Shown: piece after piece, positions 21,780 through 32,394 of the stretch
How the letters are laid out: each line of letters opens with the position of its first letter
Numbering within the stretch: position 1 is the stretch's first letter
DNA from: Acanthosepion lycidas
Taxonomy: Eukaryota > Mollusca > Cephalopoda > Sepiida > Sepiidae
Reading direction: 5' to 3'
DNA: 64,000 nucleotides
Assembly: GCA_963932145.1 (NCBI GenBank)
Contig: OZ010588.1
Location: forward strand, 102,556,012-102,620,011
Notes under the pieces: model-generated
Database searches by the model: none
What the model saw: the letters and a program-made list of their open reading frames with translations, nothing else
What the model was told of the DNA's origin: nothing
Made by a program: the position numbers and the translations under genes

Positions 21780-22090
21780 AGACGTAAGCAGGTTAGGAAT
21801 TTATTGGTAAGGTTTGATTTAGTTTGTTTAACGTCATATTAACTCTTTATAGGATATTTAATGCCGAAATTTTTCTTTTATTTTGTGCGTTTGCAATTTT
21901 TTTTTTTAAATTTATTGCTGGTATTTTTTTTACTATGAAAATGCATTGCTAGTAATATTTTCTAAGGTATTTCTATATTTTCATGTTTTAACTCTAGTTT
22001 GGTCGTTCACTATTTGCCCATATCTGGGACATTAACATGTGCTTCCACCCTGTATCTGGGTGGACCTGGGAATAAAAGCAATAAAGAGAC
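21780..22090. repeat. Dispersed repeat shared with 60.4-60.9 kb
   Basis: Lines TTTAATGCC, TTATTGCTGGTA and GTGGACCTGGGAATA recur in the same order at 60,460-60,870. There a 29-bp middle unit is amplified, whereas here there are about two units. Confidence 0.6.
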
Positions 22091-22134
22091 AAGACGAATA
22101 CATAATATTAAACTCACCATTGAATTCGTCAATA

Positions 22135-22984
22135 GTATTTATTTTTATTTAAGCATTTCACCCCAAGCAAGACGATAAAGACATTAAGACGCAACGGCTA
22201 CATCTCGCTAGTTCAACAATAAAAGGGTGAAACCTAGTTTGCCAATCTAGTAGCAAGTTTAAATTCACGTGGTCGGGATAACAAGAATGAAAGCTGATCA
22301 GAACAATTGCCATAAAAAACATATTTGTAGAAAAGACAGAGGGAAGCAACGTCAGGGCGATGGGAAAGTAACTGAAGTCGAGATGACAGATCCGGATCGA
22401 TTATATTCCAGATCCTTGTTTGGATTTTGTCAAGAATCTCGAGAAATATTTTTGGGACACCAGACCAAACCTGGTAGTAATCTTCCAGGCATAGACGTAT
22501 GAGAGATTTATAAATATGCAAGATGGATTATGAATATGCAAGATGATTATTGTCTAGCATAACAACGTGAATAAACTTTTCATCCAGTTACCCTAACATT
22601 TGATTCGATATAATTGCTTCATTTCCTGTCAGTGGAAATCGTAAGCACAAGATGATGCAAAGAGGTTAGCATCAGAAACAGAATAGGTTATTTATGGTGG
22701 TTAAATTATATCAATTTTGCTTTGGAGGCGTTCAAATTTACAAGCCTTTCTTTGTCTACGTTAATCACTGATTTGAGGTCATTTTTTAGATCAGCTGCTA
22801 GTTTTACCTTTAATGGGCCTAAAATACTTGCTAATAAGGCAGGAGTAAATTGTTGCATCATTAGCATAAATACCAAGTTAAGAATAGAGGACATCGGTGA
22901 GTCGTTGATGAAGATAGGAAACAAGGTAAGTCCAAGGATAAAGTCCTGGATGAGGTGGCATTAATGTGACATGATCTAGAAGCG
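22135..22984 (-). mobile_element. Antisense YADD-family LINE relic
   Basis: Minus-strand translation gives CSDQLSFLLSRPREFKLATR near the C-terminus (22,300-22,240) and KLAADLKNDLKSVINVDKE in the RT (about 22,835-22,755), upstream of a broken YADD box read at about 22,870. The 3' block TTCACCCCAAGCAAGACG is at 22,157. It joins in sequence to the form seen at 14.5 kb. Confidence 0.75.
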
Positions 22985-23789
22985 GGTCAGCTAGATGGAA
23001 TATTCCATACCTACCTATCACCCCTCGAGGATAATGCATTTTTCATGCATAATCACTTCTTAACCAATCAGCATCTTAGTTTCAGCAAACCAGGTTTTTC
23101 ATTGGCTGAGATCGTAAAACCGTAGCAAGTTTGAGCAAAAATACCTTTTCCCGCGTACCGCTCTTGGAGCCGATTCTAAGACCACAAACTCAATAAATAG
23201 AAGCGTTTCGATTCGATTCAAACAGTCAGAACTTCAACTCTGGAGAGATGCTAAACAAATCCACGCTAGCCAAAACTTTGACCTAACTACACTTTTCGCG
23301 CGCTAATTCTTCTGACTCGACAAACAGCACTTCGTTCTCTCAGGAACATTACTTACAACATACTAAAGAAAGTGAATTGACCCACTACTAAACAGTATTT
23401 GTAAATCTCATTCCAACATCAAGACAACAGCTAAAGGTACACAGCTCTTACAAACTTTGAACAGTAACTTTAACAAACGCACACATACACACTAGTGACT
23501 GAACTCCCACAAAAGACATTTTGTAATACGATTAAACATCTTGTTTGATTTCATACACAAATCCTAACCACAAGCCTACACACATTGAAACTCGGCATAA
23601 TCCTTCTACATATTTTATTACAACTGGTCGCACTTGATCAGCAATCTCTATCTTGATTGTGTATGTTCAATTGATATAAAAATGAATGTTATTTGTTAAA
23701 ACCTTTAATCACGTTGTCCTCATTTTTGATTCCTCCTCAATGATTTTACCTTCAATGTTCTTATTTTTATATTTGTTGTGGATGAATGT
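22985..23789 (+). other. LTR-like or promoter-like sequence of uncertain nature
   Basis: Two CCAAT-type boxes (AACCAATCAGCA near 23,073 and its inverted form CATTGGCTGAGA near 23,099) precede a TATA-like AATAAATAGAAG near 23,190, with GC-rich patches between. This is an LTR U3/R-like layout. No terminal TG/CA pair, polypurine tract or target duplication could be fixed, so a solo LTR is only a possibility. Confidence 0.3.
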
Positions 23790-23944
23790 CTTGTGAACAC
23801 CTACATTTCTAAGCCTTCTGATAACCTAACCTTCTGATACACCAAAATACATTCGCCAATCTGCAACAAGCTCAACACGACCTTCAGTTGTCTTTGTTAG
23901 TTGTTATTCCCTAAGACTTTATTCCCTCGAAGCCGAAATTCTGT

Positions 23945-24110
23945 CCGTTATTTACATTGCTCGGAATATCATCCTCATCTTTGTTGCTATATTTATCACA
24001 ACGTCTCGGCCGTTGTACACTCCGGCCATCTTAAGGTGGTTGGAATGTCAAACTTAACCCTTTCTTTCGCTCGCTGGGTTAGACTGTTCTAGTTCTAAAA
24101 TTGTGATCAT
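23945..24110 (-). mobile_element. Hammerhead-like unit, decayed copy
   Basis: Minus-strand copy of the 0.8-1.2 kb unit: GGTTCAGTT-like, CACCTTAAGATGGCCGGAG, AACGGCCGAGACGTTGTG and TTCCGAGCAATGTAAATA. The core is mutated (CUUAAGA, GAGAC), so it is not a working ribozyme. Confidence 0.65.
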
Positions 24111-24926
24111 GGCCAATTTTAATGAATGTGTTGGATGCAACAATCGTATGTGGGCTGGAAGGATTGGGCCTAATGGTTTCGGCTCAGTAAAATGGAAACG
24201 GATTGTAGTTTCTCTCATTCGCTAAAGAGTTTAATCAAAGCCTTACAAATGCGTTCTTCTAAAAACCCATGAACCGTAAACCGCCCTAAGTGCATACCAG
24301 ATCGAATGACTAGCATGTGATCGATTTTGTAATTATTCACTGATGCCATTTAAGGGAATTTGATCGGATACAGATCGAGATTTGATGGTAGACATTATTA
24401 TTATTATCTCTTGTAAACCTTTTACGCTCAAAGAATTCACTGGTAACCTTAGATACACGAGAAAACGCATTGTCTTACATAAATACGCATTTCACTTTGA
24501 AACTGTGGGGGTTGTTACTTGTACCATTCAAAGAAAGTCTTGTTTATGAAATGGCAATAGGTAACAGTGTTCAGTTTAAATCCTTCATAGATTTTGAATG
24601 GACCAATAATGGCTTGGCTGAAAAATCCATTTCATATCATTACATTGCCGCCAGCTTGCAACCTTCTTCTAACCACAAGGCACATTTCTATCGGATAAAA
24701 TCCACCCTTTGGCCCATCCATCGCGTGCATTGGGTGTCATCCGAGATTTGTCCGTGAAAATTACTTTAGAAAAATCAATTTTCATATGTTTCTTGGCACA
24801 ATTCTGTCATTTGAAAATATTTGCTTTACTGAGACTAGTTTGCCTAGAAATGTAATTGACAGATCCTAATTTGCGAACTAAGCACCTTTTCTTTTCTTCT
24901 TGACTCCCTCAATTCCAATCGTTTAA

Positions 24927-26033
24927 CCCTTTCGGTTGGCCTAGGACATATGTGTCCGACGGATGTTTTCAACACGTCCTGCCGGACATAATTGTCCCCA
25001 AAACGCAATGATATGGAATTAAAGCGAACACAGTGTCACATTGCTATATTTATAACTAGCAGCCATACCCAGAGTTGGTCGATCAAAGAAAAAGCGTTCA
25101 ATTAGAATGGAGCAAAAACAGCATCATCATTTTTAGATGTAAGAGAGTCTATCTTCTTCAATTACTTTAAAGTACTTTCATTAAAACCATTTTGAATTAA
25201 TGCAGTTACTGATATAACAGAAGTCGCCTGTATTTATTCAATCAAAGTTAACCGAGTACATGAAGGGGTAAACCAGGCAACATGAAGATCCACTTCCGAC
25301 CACAATTATTTTGGAGTTTTTGAAATTCAATTTGTCAGTGTGCTACTAGGGATGGGAAAGAGGATACATTTATAAAGCAATTGTTAAGTTTGATGAAAAT
25401 TGGTTGAAAGATCAACGAAAAATAAGAAAGAAACTAGTAAAAATCGCCATTTTCGCTATTTACGCGGGTTTTCACTATATGGCTGGACTCAATTATCAAG
25501 TTAAATGACTGTTAAACAATCAACTTATTGTTGACTACAATTGAGTGAAGTTTGTATTCGATTGCTTGAAAATTGAGGGAAATTTTAGTTTAAAATTTGT
25601 GTTGAAATCGATTTTTCGTTTTCCGCGGTTTTTCGCTAAATGCTGTGGTGTAGGAATAAACATGAGGTATCGTTGAGCTCGGCATGACGTAAGTAACCCA
25701 CATACCGAGTTTGAACGAAATCGGAGGAAAATAGCTGAATTCATCGACTTTTGATCGGTTTTATAGATTATTAACTTTTTTTTTTAAATTATCGATTTTT
25801 TACGCTAAGAACCTGTCTCTTACATTGTACAATGTACAGTCCAAGTTTGGTCAAAATCGGTTGGATAGATCTAGAGTGAAAAGGTATCACACAGACAAAC
25901 ACACAGACATCCTCTGTTTTATATATATAGATAATACATTCAATAATATTTTTCTAGGTCAAAGTCATTTAGATATGTCTACTGAAACGAACAATATTTT
26001 TTGCTGTATTGCGCGAATGTGGACTTGAAAGGG
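24927..26033. mobile_element. piggyBac-like non-autonomous element with TTAA duplication
   Basis: TTAA at 24,923-24,926 and 26,034-26,037 flank termini CCCTTTCGGTTGG... and ...ACTTGAAAGGG, i.e. CCCTTTC/GAAAGGG inverted ends. TTAA plus CCYTTT ends are the piggyBac hallmark. It carries no transposase. The interior includes a stretch (about 25,850-25,935) typical of LINE 3' ends: GTCCAAGTTTGGTCAAAATC, CAGACAAACACACAGACA, then TATATATATAGAT. Confidence 0.7.
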
Positions 26034-26290
26034 TTAAATTTCTAAGCACTACATTAAAGTGGTTGTTTTGCTATAACTCGCTTTAGTTTAAGTTCCACTC
26101 GAGAATAGACAAGTTCTGCAATGCTTTTTCTTTCCTTCTGTTTCTCAACTAAATTATATTTTTCCTAATTTGTTCGATTATCTTTGCAAAGCTTCGTTGG
26201 GATCTCCAATGTGGACATTCTTTCCCGCAATAACTTTGCCATTTTCTGTTTTCAGCATTTGTTAGATCCTTCCCTTTACCCATGTTTCAA

Positions 26291-26524
26291 CATATATTAT
26301 GGAAAAAAAAGAAATAAAAGATTTAATTGGATTACAGAGGCCTTAAACTAATATTAGTTTAATAGACATAATAGCAGTTTTAATAATAAATGCAATAAGT
26401 TCCATAAAACATGTTCAAAATACCAAAACATTTAACACAAGCTTTGTTCTGACGTCTACATTAATCCTTTAAAATTTGACAAAAATGTTCAAAACAATTT
26501 CGATTTATTTGCATAACTTAGACA

Positions 26525-26525
<1 letters not shown>
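26291..26525. other. Unassigned AT-rich sequence
   Basis: Nothing recognised. Confidence 0.4.
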
Positions 26526-26609
<84 letters not shown>

Positions 26610-26750
26610 CGTATACACAGTTCTAACCATGTTTCAAAAATGGAAGCTGAAAGCTCCGAATTTAATTTTGTAATTAAATTAAAGACATTAGTTCCATTTC
26701 ATCCTCAAGAACACCGGATTATATATCTCACTGTTTTTTCTTTATATATA

Positions 26751-26817
<67 letters not shown>

Positions 26818-26883
26818 TTGGATAGATGTGAGCTTGTGACCCTGGGTTTCACGCTTTATTTATATTTATATACACACACTTTT

Positions 26884-26952
<69 letters not shown>

Positions 26953-27175
26953 TGGTGGCAATAAAGTTACTATACAGTATACATTTACTTACAATAAATA
27001 TTAAGGCAAAGTAATTAATCAACAGTTAAGAAATTTATTATTAAAATGGTTCTCATTAATTCAGGTTAAAGCAAAGCATTGAAGGAGGGTGACTTGCAGT
27101 TCGAACTACAAGCCACCTCCTTCAATGCTTTGCTTTTTTATTATAAATAACTGTATAGTGAATATATTGACACTT

Positions 27176-27234
<59 letters not shown>

Positions 27235-27235
27235 A
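26526..27235. repeat. (CT)n and four long (TA)n tracts
   Basis: (CT)n at about 26,526-26,554, then (TA)n at about 26,555-26,606, 26,755-26,815, 26,887-26,951 and 27,178-27,232. They yield only spurious Tyr/Ile frames. Confidence 0.95.
27068..27137. repeat. 70-bp near-perfect palindrome
   Basis: The arms 27,068-27,102 and 27,103-27,137 pair around the centre TTCGAA (left arm AAAGCAAAGCATTGAAGG...). There is one extra base and a few mismatches. It lies between two (TA)n tracts. The RNA would form one long hairpin. Confidence 0.85.
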
Positions 27236-27274
27236 CCTGGGAATTAAGGTTATCAGCATCATTTGAGCTTCTTA

Positions 27275-27282
27275 TACTTAGA

Positions 27283-27338
<56 letters not shown>

Positions 27339-27365
27339 GCAACGTGAACTTCTTATACTTAGAAG

Positions 27366-27403
<38 letters not shown>

Positions 27404-27431
27404 GCAACTTGAACTTCTTATACTTAGAAGG

Positions 27432-27509
<78 letters not shown>

Positions 27510-27520
27510 GAAGAGGACGG

Positions 27521-27586
<66 letters not shown>

Positions 27587-27597
27587 GAAGAGAACGG

Positions 27598-27658
<61 letters not shown>

Positions 27659-27686
27659 GCAACGTGAACTTCTTATACTTAGAAGG

Positions 27687-27717
<31 letters not shown>
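27275..27717. repeat. (GATA)n array with higher-order spacer repeat
   Basis: Seven or so GATA blocks are separated by two spacer types, AAGCAACGTGAACTTCTTAT-ACTTAGAAG and AATGAAGAGGACGG, which recur in order. So GATA blocks plus spacers were amplified together. Continuous minus frames (LSIYLSIY) are artefacts. Confidence 0.95.
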
Positions 27718-28715
27718 TGGCAACATGAAAAAAAAGAATTGTCAGCGTATAAGAATTTTTCATCCGGCCAATGTTTTCAGTTTTCCTGAAATCTCTTTTG
27801 ACAACATTGCTTTCAAATCTTCCTTTTCTTTTACACACGTTCATTTCACTTTTACTGTTTAACCAATTCTTTATTTTTTTTTCCTTGTACACTTTTTTTT
27901 TTTTTTTTGAGCTTTTATTTTTACCGTATAGCAAAGAGTGAGTACCTAACATTCTCGGATATCTTAAAATAATTTCCTTTTCTTTCAGGAATTATTTTAC
28001 TCAACTTATTTATTTACTTGTTTTTGGGGATTTTTTTTTATTAATTAAATGGGGTTTTTTTTCTAAATTTCCTCATTTTTTTTCCTTTACAAAAATTCTT
28101 TTATTCTTTCACTTGTGTTTGTATTAGCGTTCCTTTCCCGATTGGCTTTTTAATTGTTTTCATTATCAGCACACGTTTCTTTTGCTTTCTCTTCGTTAGC
28201 TTCTCATCGAATTTTCCCCGTACATTAATCCCAACTCATTCAGTTTTTTCAATGCTTCCCTCACGATTTTTCCTCCATCTTCTTTTTTGCTGTTCTTGAA
28301 ACGTGAGTTTTGTTTTTCAATTATTTTTCTTTTACTTTTCATTTAAATTCCCAATTTTCTTACGTTTTTCTATCTAAGGTCGTTTTTTCTTTCTTTTTTT
28401 GTATCTCTTCATTGCTTAAAATACGTTAAAATTACTTTGTCTTTCCTCGACGTTTCCCTGAACTGAGTTTAAACGCACAGAGAAAAAAAAAGCCAAAGAA
28501 AGTAGTGATACAATATTCTCCATTTACAATGCTTTATTTTGTCTGTTTCAAGATTATAAGTTATTTATACAATATGATCTTCCTTATCGTCTACACATTT
28601 AAGCAAAGATCAGTTTACTAAGAAATCTTTAATTAACCGGACACCGCGTATCACTCTGCAACCTCTAGATAAACAGCTTACTTAGCGCGACCAAGAGAAA
28701 ATGAATTAAATGGCT
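27718..28715. other. T-rich unassigned sequence
   Basis: Long T/TTC-rich stretches without repeat unit or coding signal. Confidence 0.4.
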
Positions 28716-28716
28716 T

Positions 28717-28803
28717 ATGGTCAAATCCCGTTCAAACACTGGTTCTCCTAGGGTCACTGAATTTAAGCAACGTCAGTACCTAGCAGGTGCTGTAAGCTTG
28801 GGT
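28717..28803 (+). pseudogene. 5S rRNA-derived relic, sense strand
   Basis: TTCAAACACTGGTTCTCCTA, ATTTAAGCAACGTCAGTACC and GGTGCTGTAAGCTTG match the 11-12 kb 5S-derived units with an internal deletion across the C-box region. It shows that this 5S-derived sequence is dispersed, not only clustered. Confidence 0.65.
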
Positions 28804-28804
28804 G

Positions 28805-28990
28805 TGCGGGTGGTGAAATGGGTAAACGGCTCCAAATTGGAAATCGGAGAGCCGTGTTCCAATTCTAGTCGGGTTTGTTATATTCACTTACGCGCAAGTA
28901 CCTTAACCGAAGCCATCGCAACAGAGGTCGCAGGGACTGGATAACTTTTCTCCTTGACCTGTATGTACGCCTGTGTGTATCCCACATTAA
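28805..28990 (+). mobile_element. tRNA-derived SINE fragment
   Basis: A-box-like GTGGTGAAATGGGTAAACGG, B-box-like GTGTTCCAATTC and the body line ATATTCACTTACGCG shared with the other SINEs. It directly abuts the 5S-derived relic. Confidence 0.65.
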
Positions 28991-29092
28991 AAAAAATCCT
29001 TGTATCACACCCCGCCATCGCAGGGTGGGCGCATATAAACAAAAAAAGGTTCAGTTTGAAATTCCAAGTAAGCTACCAAGTACGAAAAGAGA

Positions 29093-29134
29093 CACCTGAA
29101 GAAGGCTGGAGAGTGGAACGGCCGAAATCTTGTG
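29093..29134 (+). ncRNA. Hammerhead-ribozyme-like motif
   Basis: CAC, CUGAAGA (29,096-29,102), stem II GGCUG...CGGCC, GAAA (29,124-29,127), then CUUGUGC. Core positions are conserved, with one extra A before stem II. It lies about 300 bp upstream of a PLE coding relic on the same strand. Confidence 0.45.
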
Positions 29135-29254
29135 CATATAACAAAAAATGATGAGCGTGCATGTTCGAATAGCAAATCATAATCATAATAAATTATGTAA
29201 AAAATGACAACTGAAATTAATCTTAAAATCTTGACCTTAACTGACCTAAGTTTT

Positions 29255-29380
29255 CTTCTGTGAGCCTTGTCCCTCCAGAATCTCGGTGATCATTGCTTTC
29301 CACAACTTAATATCCTTTGTAGTTCTTAGTAAGGTACGGCTTTTCACCATCTCTCTGTTCAGCCATCCATTTACTCAATA
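29255..29380 (-). mobile_element. RTE-like LINE 3' relic
   Basis: Minus-strand match to the LINE 3' block (GATCATTGCTTTCCACAAC, TATCCTTTGTAGTTCTTAG). Confidence 0.55.
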
Positions 29381-29439
29381 CTGGAATATTTTATGAGAAT
29401 TGTTTCGCATTGAATATGAAATAGTTAGTGTATTGAAAG

Positions 29440-29910
29440 GTCTTGAAATTATTTTCCATATATTTCTTCTCTCCGTGTAAATACTGAGGGCTGCAAAATA
29501 ATAAATGCTCTTAAATAAAATCCAATGATCATTTCGCATTTTATTTCGTTACTTTTAACTACAACCGAAAAGAATTTATCTAAACTCAACATAAAATTTG
29601 TCCCAACTACATCTAAAACAATCAAAGACTTAATCAATAAAAAAACAAAACAACAAGCCAAAACTTGAAGGAGGAATTCACTCTATCAAATGCAGAAATT
29701 GCCAGAATGAATACATTGGAGCAACCTCAAGAAGTTTAAACGAAAGACTATATGAACACAAAAGGGACATTTTAAAAAAACAACATACAAAACGCATTGG
29801 TTGTTCACCGTAACGAAACTGGCCCCAATTTTGACTTAGAAAATGCTACTTTGATTAAAAGAGATAATAATTCACTGAGACGAAAATGTCTGGAAGTGCC
29901 TTGATCGATA
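29440..29910 (+). pseudogene. Penelope-like element (PLE) C-terminus with GIY-YIG endonuclease
   Basis: Across frameshifts the plus strand reads SKLNIKFVPTTSKTIKDLI (the region after RT), then SIKCRNCQNEYIGA, SRSLNERLYEHKRDI and VVHRNETGPNFDLENATLI. NEYIGAT..R...R..EHK is the GIY-YIG nuclease core, and HNFDLEN-type wording is usual in PLE GIY-YIG domains. PLEs couple RT with this nuclease for insertion. The RT is missing here. Frameshifts near 29,660-29,790 mean it is dead. Confidence 0.75.
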
Positions 29911-30007
29911 ATTCAGCCACGGTAAATTTGCGTCCAGGCTCTTACATTCACTTAGCTGTATTCCTAATTGGAAATATGTAAAAATATCTAACCAACCTGC
30001 TAAGTGG

Positions 30008-30406
30008 TTGAAGATAGATGAATTAGGATTTTTGGCGATAGATTCCAGAAGGCGTCATTTTTTGGCTTCTCTGGAAAAAACATTTGGAACCATTGGCGAT
30101 ACCTTCAGAGATACAACAAGGCAAAATGGCTTCTTCTACTTTTGTATCGCGATGCCGCAGTTTTGGATATTTAAACGGACAAACTTTTTGGTTTTGATCA
30201 GGGAAATCAGCTGGCCAAACGCCAAGCAGCGTTCAAGACCGACCGGCTTTAAAGCAAATGCAATCCCCCGAGAGTCTGAGATAAAGGCACTAAACCATTC
30301 CATCAGCCTTAAGCTGACTTTCGTTCAAGAAATGATGTGTTTGCTTTCGGATCCGGTAGAGCAAAATACTGGTAGAGTTATTTTTGTTTCATTAACATGT
30401 TTTTAA
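30008..30406 (+). other. Open frame of 132 codons, unrecognised
   Basis: It follows the PLE relic by about 100 bp. Composition is less biased than its surroundings (Arg, Asp, Trp present), with no motif, signal peptide or transmembrane span. It could be transposon-derived, an exon or chance. No function is proposed. Confidence 0.25.
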
Positions 30407-30409
30407 ATG

Positions 30410-30631
30410 TGCAGGTGGCTGAAGTAACAGCATGAATATTTGTGAGTTTTTTTTTTCTTTTTTTACCAATGCCAGGAGATTAATAAGAAAAGCTAGGAAT
30501 CGAATATTCGAGGTAATTATTGGAAGATCGAAACAACTCAAGTCACCCACTTTTATTTACTAATAAACAGGAGTCTTTTTGGCTGCATCATAAGAAACAA
30601 CAGAACAACTAGAGTTTCAATTCTGACCTTC

Positions 30632-30667
<36 letters not shown>

Positions 30668-30925
30668 TTATGTCTGTCTATTTCTAACCTTTTTATCTCT
30701 CATTCTTGCACTCATTATCAACTCTATCTCTCACTATTATCTATCTTTCTATCTTTCTCTCACTCTTTATCTTCCTCTCTCTCCGTCTCTCTCTTTCTTT
30801 CTATCCCACTCCATCTTTCTCTTTCTCTTTCTTTTTCTTTCTTTTTCTCTCTCGTTCATAAATATATACGCAAATAACACAAATGCACACACACTTAGAA
30901 CTCGACCCGTGAGTCTGCCTTCGTT

Positions 30926-30976
<51 letters not shown>
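30410..30976. repeat. (CT)n-rich tract followed by (TA)n
   Basis: CT/TTTC-rich from about 30,630 to 30,855, then (TA)n at about 30,928-30,976. Confidence 0.9.
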
Positions 30977-30980
<4 letters not shown>

Positions 30981-31056
30981 GTTGGTGCAAAAATAATTTC
31001 GTTTTCTAACATATGTTACTATGTGGGAAAACGAAATTATTTTTGCACCAACCTAA
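30977..31056. mobile_element. 80-bp mariner MITE, MADE1-like
   Basis: Perfect 30-bp terminal inverted repeats beginning TTAGGTTGGTGCAAAAATAA, a short unpaired centre, and TA duplications on both sides. Length and ends closely resemble human MADE1, the 80-bp MITE of Hsmar1, so a cecropia/Hsmar1-type mariner is inferred as its mobiliser. Confidence 0.9.
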
Positions 31057-31069
31057 TATATTGTTCCTT

Positions 31070-31116
31070 ATATATATACACATATATATATATATTCGAA
31101 TTTCTTTTTCAATTAT

Positions 31117-31179
<63 letters not shown>

Positions 31180-31233
31180 GGGAAACTAAAAATTAATACG
31201 AATATATATATATAGAACCACACACACACACAC

Positions 31234-31330
<97 letters not shown>
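31070..31330. repeat. (CA)n and (TA)n microsatellites
   Basis: (CA)n at about 31,116-31,140 and 31,218-31,235; (TA)n at about 31,141-31,176 and 31,236-31,326. Another (TA)n lies at about 31,512-31,559. Confidence 0.95.
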
Positions 31331-31508
31331 ATGCAATAAGAACGAAAGTAATATACAAATTCTAACGTTGACAGCATTAATCCCAAAAAGGGCCTGATAC
31401 CGATAGTAAAGCGATAATTATTTTTTATAATTTTATTATAGAAAAAAACAGTTTACTCACTAGAAAGATGAAACTTCGCTTCGGTGCATTCCAACTGCAC
31501 CTCGATAT

Positions 31509-31562
<54 letters not shown>

Positions 31563-31591
31563 AGCAAATATATGGATATAGATCCGACAGT

Positions 31592-31760
31592 ATGAAGAAA
31601 GATATACGGAAAAAACAAGCAAAAATGCTTATATGCAATTATTTAATTGTTTTAATGTTAATATGTCAATACAATACCGAAACGTCCGACGTTGACATAT
31701 TAACATTAAAACAGCATAATTACATATAAGGATTTTGTTTGTTTTTTCCGTATATTTTTC

Positions 31761-31766
<6 letters not shown>
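31592..31766. mobile_element. Foldback module between (TA)n tracts
   Basis: Outer arms (GAAGAAAGATATACGGAAAA at 31,594; its complement ends at 31,763) and inner arms (TTTTAATGTTAATATGTCAA and its complement at about 31,695) form a long imperfect hairpin. The loop holds CCGAAACGTCCGACG, a hammerhead 3'-half-like string without a CUGANGA partner. (TA)n tracts abut both ends. Confidence 0.7.
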
Positions 31767-31806
<40 letters not shown>

Positions 31807-31808
<2 letters not shown>

Positions 31809-32390
31809 TATTCGTTTTTGTGTCTCGATTTTTAAGTGACGTCATAAAAATTTGTTTTCGTGTCTGCATTTTCGATGAGTTCTGATCATTTATTTATTAA
31901 TTTATGTTTCATCTGGGAAAGGTAATTATGGCAATTAAACAAAAATCAAATCTCACCAAAAATATCATAAAAATAAGAAAAGATCAGCGTAGGATAATAA
32001 ATCCAAAACCTGTGAAATCTGGATGAGAAAATGTTTTTCTTGATGATGGCAGTTACAGGACATCGAAACTTTGGCTCATCATCAAGACTCCCCCTTTCCT
32101 TTCGTAAATTCAACTACCCACTTTTGCATTGCTTAGGAACCTGCAGCGCCATAACGTACCATCCATGTCAGTATGAATGTCCTTGTGGGCTAAACTCTAT
32201 TTCGGCAGGTACTTTATAAAACAGCGATGCCAAATTTTGTCGATTTTCATGAGAAATCAATACTAGTTACTTTTTAAGTATTCTTTGAATAATCACATAA
32301 CAGTTTCATGGGAAAAGACAATATAGTTAATAAGAAAATTTAAAATTAATGCATGAGATATTTCACAGCTCATGTAATTTAAATAATGTA
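31807..32390. other. Unassigned, containing a degenerate hammerhead-like string
   Basis: At about 32,038-32,080 the plus strand has CTTGATGATGGC ... CATCGAAACTTTGGC. The UGAUGA and GAAAC parts are present but the essential C3 position is changed. The rest is unrecognised. Confidence 0.35.
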
Positions 32391-32394
32391 TATT

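Larger units (their letters stand above)
23790..26290 (-). pseudogene. Tc1-like transposase, broken by two insertions
   Basis: Minus strand: N-terminal MGKGKDLTNAEN at about 26,283-26,248 and a helix-turn-helix-like region to 26,040. After the TTAA element it continues with KIDFSKVIFTDKSRMT (first Asp region, about 24,775-24,725), DGWAKGWILSDRN, then MQDNA-like (second Asp, read from VFM-DNA near 24,480-24,455). The C-terminal box is not readable. Another hammerhead-like unit interrupts the end near 24.0 kb. Dead element. Confidence 0.65.

Noticed and set aside
22967-22985. TGTGACA as the start of a solo LTR
   Set aside because: Comparison with the LINE copy at 14.5 kb shows that the sequence up to about 22,984 is a continuation of the LINE (GGCATTAATG...GATCT-GAAG), so the TG is fortuitous.
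27141-27952. Long minus-strand frames of LSIY repeats
   Set aside because: Direct translation of (GATA)n. No unique protein sequence of substance.
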